In this document: one piece after another, positions 39,785 to 50,211 of the stretch
Numbering within the stretch: position 1 is the stretch's first letter
Layout: the number at the start of each line of letters is the position of its first letter
Program-made: the position numbers and the translations under genes
The notes under the pieces: generated by a model
The model's database searches: none
What the model saw: the letters and a program-made list of their open reading frames with translations, nothing else
Told to the model about the DNA's origin: nothing
Source: Trichobilharzia regenti
Taxonomy: Eukaryota > Platyhelminthes > Trematoda > Strigeidida > Schistosomatidae
Direction: 5' to 3'
Length of the DNA: 64,000 bases
Assembly (NCBI GenBank): GCA_944472135.2
Contig: OX235265.1
Span: forward strand, 56,059,112-56,123,111

Positions 39785-41508
39785 CAGTCTGCTACACAAA
39801 CGCCCGCAGCCTGTTAAATAAAACGACTGAGCTGGCAAACATGATAGAAACCGGAAACCCGGATGTAATTATTATCACAGAGACATGGCTCACACCCGAT
39901 GTCACTGACAACGAAGTTAACCTGCCAAACTTCGAAGTGCACAGGGTAGACCGACTAAACCGCAAAGGAGAGGGCGTAGTCATCTACCTCAAGAAAGGCT
40001 TAACCGTGCGTAGTATCGAAGCACTCGCCCACGAAAGTGAGTCGTGCGAACTTCTACGCTGCAGACTTAAATGCATAGGCCAAGACATTGACCTCATTGC
40101 TGTGTACCGCAGTCCTGACTGCAGTGCAGACGACTTCCTAATAGAGAAGCTAGGCTCCTGGACTTCAAAATGTCGAAGTCTCGTAGTCGGTGACTTCAAC
40201 GCCCCAACAGTTGACTGGTCGAGCCTAACAATTCCATCTTCAGTCAACTCCTTTGACTATAAACTGCTAGAATCTAGTATATCGCTAGCCCTAGTCCAAC
40301 ATATCATTAAGCCCACGCGCTATGACTCACAGCACTCCTCATCAACTCTGGACCTAGTGTTCTCACACGGTGAGGATGTGGATCTCATACAACATCTTCC
40401 TCCGTAAGGAAGAAGTGACCATGCTGTGCTCACTTTCAAGTTCACAGTAACCGCAGCAAGTGCCAAAACCCCAGCTCAACCAAACGTTTGGAAACCTGAC
40501 ATAAATGCGATCGTCTCAGCAGCCAACTCAGTAAACTGGCACATCAACCCAGAGTCCCAAGTAGAAGCCGCATGGAACCAATTTAAGCAACTCTACGCCC
40601 AAGTAGCTGTACCCTTCATTCCTTGGTCTGTTCCAAAGGGTCGGAAACATTCCCCCCTTGGATAAACCGGGAGATTCGTAAGTTACTCAGAAGTAAACAC
40701 AAATGTTGGAACCTGTTGGCCACACTTGAGACTTCTGAGACCACGAAATTATATAACACCGCTAGAAATAAAGCTATTGCAGAAATCCGCCAATCAAGGA
40801 TGAAGTTCGAAGCACATCCGGCTCAAAATGCAAAGGCGCAACCCAAGAAAATTTTCTCGTACATGAATTTCAGGAATAAAACATCCAATGGTGTCCCACA
40901 CCTGATTATTGACAATGATACAATCGAAGAAGATCAAGAAAAAGCAGAAGCAATGGCAAACTACTTCTCCCAAGTCTTCACTCAGGAGTCATCACTCCCT
41001 ACAGGATCAGCTCTGGCTGCATCAGAGGAATACGGGATAGATTCCGTTGACATCGACCAAGGCACTGTGCTCAACTTCTTAATGAAACTAGATGCAGGAA
41101 AATCAATGGGTCCTGACAGTCTTCATCCAAGGCTTCTCAAGGAGCTATCAGCCCACATAGCCGGCCCCTTGACCACGATCTTCAAGCTCTCTCCAAAATG
41201 GAGTGTTGCCACGTGATTGGAAAGACACCATAGTAACCCCCATACACAAAGGAGGATCAAGACAAAGCCGTTCAAATTACAGGCCTATCAGTCTCACCAG
41301 CACTTTAATCAAGACACTGGAAATAATTATCAAGAAAAGCGTCATGGTATATCTGGAAAATAGCAGCTTGTTATCTGGAGCACAGCATGGCTTCCGGAGG
41401 AACCTCTCATGCCTGTCAAATCTCCTCACTGCAAGAGAAAGCTGTGTCAAATCAAAAGACAACAGAAGACCCGTTGACGTCGTCTTCATAGACTTCAGTA
41501 AAGCCTTT
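39703..41508 (+). pseudogene. CR1-A ORF2 (endonuclease and first RT part), broken
   Basis: In the -1 frame relative to ORF1, with no ATG before the endonuclease start (LTVCYTNARSLLNK, from 39778). Endonuclease motifs run through VVGDFNAPTVDW and the SDHAVL region. A UAA at 40405-40407 replaces a Leu codon present at 10450. Frameshifts lie near 40655 (a C run) and 41190. The RT then reads PISLTSTLIKTLE and QHGFRRNLSC to FIDFSKAF, where LTR sequence begins at 41509. The continuing frame resumes at 50212. Confidence 0.85.
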
Positions 41509-41828
41509 TGTCAATCACGTCTCATAGACCGTTAATGCCCAGCTCTCGCTACGCTCGGACCCACGCTGTTCTTCGAAGATTTCAGAAACGCCTAGTTATA
41601 ACGGACGTAAAAACCAAAACACCGATCTGCCGTTTGATATTTCTTCATTGTTACACCAACATATAAAAAGAATAAGCGAACTAAGGTTTCTGACGATGTT
41701 TCACTCTTCTTTCTGAACAGCGACCGATGAGACGATGACTGTCGTATTGATGCCTCCGCGAAAATTGGGGAAGTTGAATTTGAACAAACAACAATGAATT
41801 GATCGTTCAATCTTCAACTCCATTGACA
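40833..41828 (+). repeat. Duplicated CR1/LTR segment, copy 1 (996 bp)
   Basis: Matches 49211-50206 base for base at a constant offset of 8378, with only a few substitutions, including the same RT frameshift and the same LTR insertion point. Duplication therefore happened after CR1-A had decayed and been hit by the LTR element. Confidence 0.88.
41509..41828 (-). repeat. BEL-like LTR (left LTR of element C)
   Basis: 320 bp, TGTCAATC ... CATTGACA, preceded by the target CCTTT (41504-41508). Identical in length to the solo LTR at 49887-50206. Confidence 0.88.
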
Positions 41829-42678
41829 CTCCCCGGCAAAAAAGGGATCCAACCCTTTTTTCCTTCACGACCAATACACGTTGACTTGGATGCCATTGCG
41901 AGAACCTGGGTCACACGGACAGAGCTGAAATGGAAAACAAACAGAAAAGCCAACACACCACAAGCATACCCACAGCACAATTTCACACATCGCTGACGAC
42001 CTGCGCCTCCAGATAGAGACCTCCTCTTGACATCTTGCAACACAATCGCCACTTGCTAGAATGACTCTTGCAGAATGCAACGTGACCATAGCACCAACTC
42101 ATGATACTCTACGCACGTCCTCTTATCTACTCACTACCAAGTACCACTGAAATCGCTTGTCACTCATTCTGCCTCAGTTCTAGTAACAGTGACGTATGCG
42201 AGCCTCAGTCGTTTACACTCTTTCTCCCCGGCGTGTCGGACCGCAGCTAACAATTATCTCCGTGTGCATTTCACTCTCAGCAATAGCCTAGACTCCTCGG
42301 CGTATACGACCCATCTGCTGTCCTTAACATCAATCAATTCATTCACGGATGTAGAAGACTCGAAACAACTTCAGAAATAATCACGACGAAAATTTTAACA
42401 AAATTACGCAATAACAACAAGACACGAAAACAACAAGTAAACACAATTAATCCAAAATACACCAATTGATATGACACACCACACGTTTACACAAACAGTA
42501 CAAACAAACTCGCAGATCGTGTCTCCATGTAATTCGTTTGAAGAATTGCAGGACTTACACCAGTACGCCTACAACCCTTCTCAGGTTGACGCTCTAGGTT
42601 GGAAAATGGTCGCAGAGTTCGTTTGCTAACTTCCTTCTATGAGCTATATCCCCAAATCTGAACGGCAACACGCCCATG

Positions 42679-44541
42679 TCATTTTATAGTAGAATATAGA
42701 TGACCAACAAACACGACATATCTCATCAACCAAGTATAGAAACAGAGTAATTTACACCAAAGATAATGACATTCAAATAGTAACTTGAAACTAGAAATGC
42801 CTTTATTCGTGCAAGTCAATTTAACAATGACTTTCTCGTTTACACTTGGCTTATCCTCACTAAACTGACCATTGATATTCGTCCTTTCAAACGAACTGAT
42901 ACTACCATAGTCATTGCACAAGATACTTGAGTTGATGGGTGTCTGTTTCATTGTGGATGACAGCACCAACGACGACTGATTAATATCAGTTGATGAAGTT
43001 AGCGGTGGATCAGAAGCTGTTGTTGCTCGACTTTCAGAAAGTTGTCTACCTGCAAGACCACCACCACTGCCGCCTTTTACTATCAGCTCCGCTTTAGCAC
43101 TAGCATCTGATGATAGGTGGGCTTCACTCTGATCAATTACAGCGACGGTTTGACAAGTATGCATGCCTTCTGCAACTGCATTTAATTCTAATTCACGTTC
43201 AAGTTGTACAGAACCTTTATTTAACTAAGCGGTAGTAGGCATTCCCTCCATTTCATCATGACCAACCAAAGACAACTGTGAAGTATCATGGTCATTATCA
43301 CCAATATTCACTTTACCGTCAACTTCATCATTTTCAAACTCTTTAATAACAGAAGTAGACAATTTTGGTTCCTCCTCACAAATCATTAAAGGTTTTATAT
43401 CTTCACTCTGACTAGTTATACTTTGTAAACTTGTGGAGTCAGAACTCTACTCTGAAGCAGTAACTCTATTCTGTGACACTCTATTCAACAACGGCTTACC
43501 AGTTGCAACTACAGACTTCTTCACAACACCGTTATCGTCACACAATTCGGAGTCAGACCTGGAGTTTACATTTAGCTTATCACTGAACTTGCTCACCGGT
43601 TCACAGTTCACTTCTGTATGCACCTCTTGCACACGTGTGAAACACAACCGTGTTTCTCTTGCATCTTGCAACTTATCTGTTGAGCATGTACTACGAAACC
43701 TGTTGCACTCACTAAGTTTATATGCATTACTATACATCATGGAGCCTTCTCGATATCCACCTCTCTGAGGCCTATTCGTCATCAATGAGTGCGTTTTACC
43801 CTCAGACTGCTCTATTCTAGGGGTGAGATGTAATAGACTGGCGAACTTGCTCATAGATTGATTGACACTATCCTTTACTAGTTTCAGGATATCATCAAAC
43901 TTTGGCTCGATACCCTCATCCTCCATACGGGAGCTCATCTTCACCCACTTCCTTTGCAGTCGAGTATGTAGGCGTCTCGGTATTACTTCTAGAACGGAAC
44001 TCGAGTTGAGGTCACTCATGCGATTCATCGAAACCAATGCATTCTTGTAAATCAGCAAATTATTCAAAAACTCAGCGAGTCCCTGGGAGTCATCCTGTAA
44101 TTGACCACCATTACCCTTAACAGCCTCGAATAATTTCCCTACAATCATCGAAGGTCTTCCAAACCTTTGACGTAATATGCTCATAGCCTCGTAGTAGCCC
44201 TCTTTTGGCTTCATAAACTTACAGCACTGTATAGCTCTTGCGGCATCTCCAGTGCAATACCTCATCAAATACATTAACTTCAATTCATCACTTAATAGAA
44301 AACTACTCAGCATGATCTCAAACTCCTTTACAAATTGTAAATAATCAGCCGGGTTTCTATCGAAGCGCCGTGGTTCAAATTTAGGGAGTTTGATGTTCCT
44401 ATTATCCCTGAACGGCGAAACAGTAACATCAACCATGTCATGCTTAACATCAGACACATCGTTACAATTAACAGACAAGTCACAATGACTTACTTTCCTG
44501 TTTGTATCCAAGACACTCTGTCCCTTCTTTGACCCAGGCAT
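42679..44541 (-). pseudogene. BEL/Pao-type Gag-like gene of element C
   Basis: Starts MPGSKKGQSVLDTN at 44541. The N-terminal 360 residues are nearly identical to element B, including the LPKFEPRRFDRNPADYLQF and SILRQRFGRP blocks. Two nonsense codons follow: UAG at 43447-43449 (UGG Trp in B) and UAG near 43226 (AAG in B). The C-terminal part, 43164-42679, ends in a hydrophobic segment (ECHYLWCKLLCFYTW) like the other copies. The stop codons differ from the lesion in B, so each copy decayed on its own. Confidence 0.8.
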
Positions 44542-44686
44542 TGTTGAACTTGACCCAATTCCAAAAACGTTCCAGATATTGCTTGTTCAAAGAGGACTTG
44601 ACCGGCACCAGGAAAGATGAACGGTGACTATCCAAACTGTCACCGACTGTCTGAATCCGCCAGAATCTGTTTCTACCGTCAGAAAC

Positions 44687-44861
44687 TCTCAATCACGTCT
44701 CATAAACCGTTAATGCCCAGCTCTCGCTACGCTCGGACCCACGCTGTTCCTTGCAGTTTTTCAGAAACGATTAGTAATAACGGACGAAAAAACCAAAAGC
44801 CCGATTGGCCACTCGAGAAATCTTTATTGTTACACCAACATATAAAAAGAATAAACGAACT
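44687..44861 (-). repeat. BEL-like LTR, right LTR of element C, first piece
   Basis: Matches the left half of 41509-41828 up to ATAAACGAACT, then breaks into the CR1-B leader. Continues at 49021. Confidence 0.85.
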
Positions 44862-45061
44862 CTTCAACTCGCGCGCTGTTTGAAAGGGAGTGCTTTTTTC
44901 ACGTATTTCACGTTTTTGACAAATCGCTGTTTTGTTGTGTTATTCACTTCAAGAACATTTAAAAAAAACTTTAACTTGACTTTTGTCTGTTAAGTTTTGA
45001 TTTTAACCACTTATATATTCTATATTGGGTAAATTGTCTTGGCTGTTTCCAGTAGAATTTC

Positions 45062-46179
45062 ATGATGTCAAAAGTACCACATAAATGTAATAGGGCGGAG
45101 TGTTACTTTTTGGTAGATGATGGAATACAGTGTAATAACTGTGAAAAATGGTATCATAAGATGTGTACTGGATTACGTCCAGCTGCATACAAACGCTGTA
45201 CTGCTCCAACATCCCACTGGATGTGCAGAATGTGTTGCTCTCCAAAGATGACCTTAATAAGGGAGGCTCACGAACTGCTCTCTAAAGCCATGGAACTTCC
45301 TGATGATAGCGTGGCTAGTAAGAGTGACACGGACTGCCCGTCTGAAGATGAAGCAGTAAGTGCCATCATGAATGTTATCACACCGGCGGTTACTATCCCA
45401 GTTACCCCGGAAGTAAAACCTACTAGGCGTTCGAAGCGTCTTAGTAAGCGAAAAGGTAAAAAACGGAAGCTGTAAACAGCACCTCAGAACCAGAGAACAC
45501 CGTAAGCGAAGTTCACCATGAAGGTGGCGCAGACACTGATCTTGATTGTACCATCAAAAACTGCAGCAGCCCTGAGAAGCAACTGCAGGCAGATGATAAA
45601 TGGGTAACAAAAATAAGCAGTCGAAAGAAATATAGTAATATTGATGGTAGGCAAACGTCTGTCACCTGTAGCCAGGCTGCATCAATAGTGGTGAGAAAGG
45701 ACGTAGCCACTGCTAAATACGACAAGCTCTCCTTAGACTCTAACATAATTGTTGGAAATTTGGAAGAGTCCAAAGAATCTGATCCCGTGAAAAGGCACGA
45801 TCACGACCTTAAATTAGTGAGTAGTATTATAAGGAAGATGCTCCCAGCGAATTTCCCTGGAGTATCGATTAAAAAGCTGATTAGAATAGGCAAAAGAGAT
45901 GATGAATGTTCTAATCAGCGTAGGTTGCTTAAAGTAGTCTTAGGTTCTCCTGATGAACGGAATCATCTACTGGCTAATGTACACAACCTTGCCGGGTCAG
46001 GAATTTCAGCCAGACCTGATTTATCTCTTGAAGACAGACTTAAACGAAAAGAAGTTTTGTCCCAGCTAGAAACAAGACGCAAAAATGGTGAGACTAACCT
46101 TAAACTGGTGGGTTTTCAAATAGTCAGGTCTTGGAAACGTATGCTTCCAAGACCTGTGTGGATAGGCCAGACCGCATAG
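45062..46179 (+). pseudogene. CR1-B ORF1 with PHD-like finger, single frameshift
   Basis: ATG at 45062. Full PHD-like pattern C-x4-C-x9-C-x2-C-x4-H-x2-C-x(n)-C-x2-C (QCNNCEKWYHKMC, WMCRMCC). The frame ends at 45475; in another frame the product is continuous from about 45460 (EAVNSTSEPEN) to the stop at 46177-46179, so one indel near the A run at 45449-45455 broke it. The C-terminal half has the conserved RIGKRDDE and GETNLKLVGFQIVR blocks. Without the indel it would be about 372 residues against 390 in CR1-A. Confidence 0.82.
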
Positions 46180-48971
46180 GAAGCCTGAAGGTAGTGTACA
46201 CTAATATACGTAGTATCGGGAACAAATTTCACGAGCTAGGTGTATTAGTAGAAGACCTTAGCCCAGGTATTGTGGCCATTACTGAAACATGGCTGGTTTC
46301 GGGATTAGATGACACACCTGAGCTATGCGGATTTAGTTGCTTGCGCAGCGACAGAGTTAAGGGTCGTAGAGGTGGCGGGGTTGCTCTGTACATCAACAAC
46401 TCCCTACATGTTCGTTCCGTGAAATCTGAAGCTCATGACAGTGGGACAGGTGAGGTAATTAGCTGTGAAGTAAGCTTTGCAACCGGCACTCTACTCATTG
46501 GAGTTCTGTATAGAAGTCCCTATTGTCAGTGTGATGACTTCATTTTAGATCACCTCAAACAATGGAGTAAACACAGTAGCTGTCTTATTCTAGGTGATTT
46601 TAATGCACCTCATATAGACTGGGTAGCTGTCACATCTCCAGGATCCGCTGATAAGTTTGACAGCCGGTTACTCTTGACAACCATGGAAAATGCCCTGACA
46701 CAACATGTCTTAGGTAGTACAAGATTCGGTTCTACCCAAGGATCTTCCTTGCTGGACTTAGTGCTTACTCATGACAACGACGACGTGGATGGTCTAGTTA
46801 TTCATCCACCTCTAGCAAACAGTGATCATGGGGTGTTAGATTTTAACTTAAGGGCTGGCAATTTAGTCAGTTTTCAACCCAAATCCCGGCCTAGTGTTTG
46901 GCATGCTGACATAGTGGCTATAAAGGAGCGTGCTTCAACTGCCGACTGGTCAGTCAACATTGTCTCATCCATTGAAGATGAATGGGATAGATTTAAGAAT
47001 ACACTTGAGAGGGTTACCACTGATCTCATCCCCTGGAGGGTTCCTAAAAGGCCAACAAATCGGCCACCATGGATAAATAGACAAGCTATAACACTCCTGA
47101 GACGGAGAAAAAGGTTCTGGAATCTCTTTGTTTCTACTGGGCTACAGCAGTTCCGGCTGAAATACTGTGAAACCAGAAACCAGTGTAAAACTTTGATCCA
47201 CCAGTCAAGGATAGCTTACGAAACCCAGTTAGTTAAAAGTTCACCAGGCTGCCCAAAAAGACTCTTCTCATATATCAAGAGAAGAACACGTAAGAGTGAT
47301 GCTATCCCACCTCTTATGCTTGAAGATGACCAGACAAACATGGCTGAGGATAACTTGACCAAGGCTGAGGCTTTGTCCAAGCACTTTAGTCAAGTATTCT
47401 CTGATAATATTGATACCAGCTTTGTAAATTTTCCAGAAGGTAACTTGAAAATGGCACCCTTATACATTGGAAAGGATACTGTCCTAAAGTGGCTTCTAAG
47501 GCTCAATCCTGGTAAGTCCAGTGGCCCTGATGAACTCCACCCACGTATATTAACAGCATTGGCTGAAAGCATAGCCGAGCCATTGTCGGTAATCTTCAAT
47601 ATGTCTCTGGACCAGTCTAAATGTCCAAGAGACTGGAAAGATGCCATCATTAGTCCGGTCTTCAAAACCGGATCTAGAAACTTAGTTCAGAACTATCGTC
47701 CTGTTAGTTTGACCAGTATTGTTGTTAAACTACTAGAAAGAATAATTCGTGATGCTATCATTCAGTTCATTGAAGGGAACAAACTTTTCGCTGTGGAACA
47801 GCACGGTTTTAGAGCAGGTCATTCTTGCTTGACCAACCTTCTTTTGGCCAGAGAAAGTTGGGCAAGCTCAGCTGATGCTAATATACCGGTGGATGCCATA
47901 TTCATAGACCTTAGCAAGGCGTTTGACAGGGTTTCTCATTCAGGTCTTCTAGTAAAGTTAGGTAGTCTGGGAATCAATAAAGTGGTTACCGACTGGATTC
48001 AAGACTTTCTAAAGGACAGAAGACAAAGAGTACGAGTTAACGGGGTTTTATCAACATGGGAATCGGTTAAGAGTGGCGTTCCTCAGGGTACAATTCTAGG
48101 CCCACTTCTTTTCCTGATTTATGTTAATGAGATTCCATCGGTAGTTAAGTCATCCTGCTTACTGTTTGCTGATGACATCAAGATATGGAGGGCTTTGCAC
48201 GATGACAGTGATCAACTTGCTTTGCAGGAAGATTTAAACTTGTTAAGTGATTGGTGTAAGCGCTGGGCCTTGGAGATTAACTTAAGCAAGAGTGTAGTTA
48301 TGCATGTATCCCATAGTCACGTGCACAATTACTCAATGAATGGCATTACTCTCCCAGTGGTCACTGAGTACAAGGACTTGGGAGTGGTTGTGCAGCATGA
48401 CTTGAAAACAGCAACAAACTGTAGAACTGCAGCCACTAAGGGTTTTAGAATGTTATGGGCCATACGCAAGGCTTTTGCGAACTTTGACGCTGATATATTT
48501 CGTATATTATATCCGACTTATATCAGACCTCATTTGGAATATGGGATCCAGGCAGCGAGCCCGTGTTTCAAATACGAAATAGACTTATTAGAAAGGGTGC
48601 AAAGAGTAGGAACTAAGCTAATAAAGGGTTTCTCAACCCTGTCATATGAGGAGAGGTTAAGTCGACTGGGTTTATTTCCACTGTCATACAGACGACTTAG
48701 GGGTGACCTAATACTAGCATACCGTATCCTAAGAAATGATTTTGGAGCTAATTTATCTAAATTATTTCTTCCTTCTAGCACCAACCAATTGCGAGGACAT
48801 CACCTCAAGGTTCAAAAACCACGGTCGAATCGTCTGCGTCTGGAAATCCGTTTTTCGCATCGAATTGTGAACCATTGGAACTCCCTACCGGAACATGTCG
48901 TATCAGCGCCATCCGTTGATTCATTCAAGGCGAGATTGGACCTCCTGTATGAAATAAATCGAAAGGATTAA
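46104..48971 (+). CDS. CR1-B ORF2: endonuclease-reverse transcriptase, intact
   Basis: Open in the -1 frame relative to ORF1 from 46104 (after UAA at 46101) to the stop at 48969-48971, about 955 codons. There is no ATG before the endonuclease domain, which starts at KVVYTNIRSIGNKF near 46190. Endonuclease motifs: TETWL, GDFNAPHIDW and NSDHGVLDF (about residue 230 counted from 46131). RT: KSSGPDELHPRIL, YRPVSLTSIV, FIDLSKAFDR and FADD at 679-682 on the same count. It ends in the CR1-type SFKARLDLLYEINRKD. Expression probably needs frameshifting or reinitiation from ORF1. Confidence 0.93.
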   Translation, partial: TGGFSNSQVLETYASKTCVDRPDRIGSLKVVYTNIRSIGNKFHELGVLVEDLSPGIVAITETWLVSGLDDTPELCGFSCLRSDRVKGRRGGGVALYINNSLHVRSVKSEAHDSGTGEVISCEVSFATGTLLIGVLYRSPYCQCDDFILDHLKQWSKHSSCLILGDFNAPHIDWVAVTSPGSADKFDSRLLLTTMENALTQHVLGSTRFGSTQGSSLLDLVLTHDNDDVDGLVIHPPLANSDHGVLDFNLRAGNLVSFQPKSRPSVWHADIVAIKERASTADWSVNIVSSIEDEWDRFKNTLERVTTDLIPWRVPKRPTNRPPWINRQAITLLRRRKRFWNLFVSTGLQQFRLKYCETRNQCKTLIHQSRIAYETQLVKSSPGCPKRLFSYIKRRTRKSDAIPPLMLEDDQTNMAEDNLTKAEALSKHFSQVFSDNIDTSFVNFPEGNLKMAPLYIGKDTVLKWLLRLNPGKSSGPDELHPRILTALAESIAEPLSVIFNMSLDQSKCPRDWKDAIISPVFKTGSRNLVQNYRPVSLTSIVVKLLERIIRDAIIQFIEGNKLFAVEQHGFRAGHSCLTNLLLARESWASSADANIPVDAIFIDLSKAFDRVSHSGLLVKLGSLGINKVVTDWIQDFLKDRRQRVRVNGVLSTWESVKSGVPQGTILGPLLFLIYVNEIPSVVKSSCLLFADDIKIWRALHDDSDQLALQEDLNLLSDWCKRWALEINLSKSVVMHVSHSHVHNYSMNGITLPVVTEYKDLGVVVQHDLKTATNCRTAATKGFRMLWAIRKAFANFDADIFRILYPTYIRPHLEYGIQAASPCFKYEIDLLERVQRVGTKLIKGFSTLSYEERLSRLGLFPLSYRRLRGDLILAYRILRNDFGANLSKLFLPSSTNQLRGHHLKVQKPRSNRLRLEIRFSHRIVNHWNSLPEHVVSAPSVDSFKARLDLLYEINRKD
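46110..46156 (+). promoter_or_regulatory. Putative -1 ribosomal frameshift signal: heptamer, spacer, hairpin
   Basis: GGGTTTT at 46110-46116 is in ORF1 phase G GGT TTT. An 8-nt spacer follows, then CAGGTCTTGGAA (46125-46136), an 8-nt loop, and the exact complement TTCCAAGACCTG (46145-46156), a perfect 12-bp stem. Slippage by -1 puts ribosomes directly in the open ORF2 frame. Heptamer type X XXY YYZ, spacer length and stem are those of known eukaryotic -1 sites. Confidence 0.65.
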
Positions 48972-49020
48972 CACAGGCATATAGCCTACTATCCTAAATA
49001 AATTGTAAACTGTAAACTGT

Positions 49021-49167
49021 AAGATTTCTGACGATGTTTCACTCTTCTTTCTGAACAGCGACCGATGAGACGATGACTGTCGTAATAATGCCTCCGCGAA
49101 AATTGGGGAAGTTGAATTTGAACAAACAACAATGAATTGATCGTTCAATCTTCAACTCCATTGACAC
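49021..49167 (-). repeat. BEL-like LTR, right LTR of element C, second piece
   Basis: Continues the LTR interrupted at 44861, from AAGATTTCTGACG to CTCCATTGACA. Confidence 0.85.
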
Positions 49168-49210
49168 TCCCCGGCAAAAAAGGGATCTAACCCTTTTTTC
49201 CTTCACGACC
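49168..49210 (-). other. BEL internal remnant and recombination junction
   Basis: Matches 41829-41872 (CTCCCCGGCAAAAAAGGGAT), the internal sequence next to a 3' LTR, then switches without any gap to CR1-A ORF2 at 49211. A 5' LTR should not be followed outward by this sequence, so the junction records recombination. Confidence 0.75.
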
Positions 49211-50206
49211 AAGGCGCAACCCATGAAAATTTTCTCGTACATGAATTTCAGGAATAAAACATCCAATGGTGTCCCACACCTGATTATTGGCAATGATACA
49301 ATCGAAGAAGATCAAGAAAAAGCAGAAGCAATGGCAAACTACTTCTCCCAAGTCTTCACTCAGGAGTCATCACTCCCTACAGGATCAGCTCTGGCTGCAT
49401 CAGAGGAATACGGGATAGATTCCGTTGACATCGACCAAGGCACTGTGCTCAACTTCTTAATGAAACTAGATGCAGGAAAATCAATGGGTCCTGACAGTCT
49501 TCATCCAAGGCTTCTCAAGGAGCTATCAGCCCACATAGCCGGCCCCTTGACCACGATCTTCAAGCTCTCTCCAAAATGGAGTGTTGCCACGTGATTGGAA
49601 AGACACCATAGTAACCCCCATACACAAAGGAGGATCAAGACAAAGCCCTTCAAATTACAGGCCTATCAGTCTCACCAGCACTTTAATCAAGACACTGGAA
49701 ATAATTATCAAGAAAAGCGTCATGGTATATCTGGAAAATAGCAGCTTGTTATCTGGAGCACAGCATGGCTTCCGGAGGAACCTCTCATGCCTGTCAAATC
49801 TCCTCACTGCAAGAGAAAGCTGTGTCAAATCAAAAGACAACAGAAGACCCGTTGACGTCGTCTTCATAGACTTCAGTAAAGCCTTTTGTCAATCACGTCT
49901 CATAGACCGTTAATGCCCAGCTCTCGCTACGCTCGGACCCACGCTGTTCTTCGAAGATTTCAGAAACGCCTAGTTATAACGGACGTAAAAACCAAAACAC
50001 CGATCTGCCGTTTGATATTTCTTCATTGTTACACCAACATATAAAAAGAATAAGCGAACTAAGGTTTCTGACGATGTTTCACTCTTCTTTCTGAACAGCG
50101 ACCGATGAGACGATGACTGTCGTATTTATGCCTCCGCGAAAATTGGGGAAGTTGAATTTGAACAAACAACAATGAATTGATCGTTCAATCTTCAACTCCA
50201 TTGACA
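49211..50206 (+). repeat. Duplicated CR1/LTR segment, copy 2 (996 bp)
   Basis: Second copy of 40833-41828 at offset 8378. It holds CR1-A RT codons (49211-49886) with the same frameshift and then the solo LTR. Confidence 0.88.
49887..50206 (-). repeat. Solo BEL-like LTR with 5-bp target-site duplication
   Basis: 320-bp TG...CA LTR flanked by CCTTT on both sides (49882-49886 and 50207-50211). Removing it and one CCTTT restores the CR1 FIDFSKAFDK region. A 5-bp duplication is typical of BEL/Pao elements, and a solo LTR indicates LTR-LTR recombination. Confidence 0.93.
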
Positions 50207-50211
50207 CCTTT

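Larger units (their letters stand above)
38320..41508 (+). mobile_element. CR1-A non-LTR element, 5' part
   Basis: Leader of about 290 bp (matching that of CR1-B from GCGCG and TTTGAAAGGG), ORF1, and ORF2 up to the SKAF codons, where BEL-like element C is inserted. It continues after the solo LTR at 50212-51300. SR1 is the remembered schistosome CR1-like family. Confidence 0.85.
44862..49020 (+). mobile_element. CR1-B non-LTR element, nearly complete, inside an LTR
   Basis: About 4.16 kb: leader (44862-45061), ORF1 with one frameshift, intact ORF2 and a 3' end made of AACTGTAA-type short repeats (48999-49020). It interrupts the LTR between GAACT (44861) and AAGATTTCTG (49021), without a clear target-site duplication, as is common for CR1. 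It is younger than element C. Confidence 0.9.
41509..49167 (-). mobile_element. BEL-like LTR element C (gag-only), containing CR1-B
   Basis: Left LTR 41509-41828, gag-like gene 42679-44541, right LTR 44687-49167 split by CR1-B (44862-49020). It entered CR1-A at CCTTT. Almost identical to element B in gag and LTR, but with one 3'-repeat unit. Pol is absent. The PPT-side internal sequence appears again beyond the right LTR (49168-49210), so a tandem or recombinant structure is likely. Confidence 0.85.
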
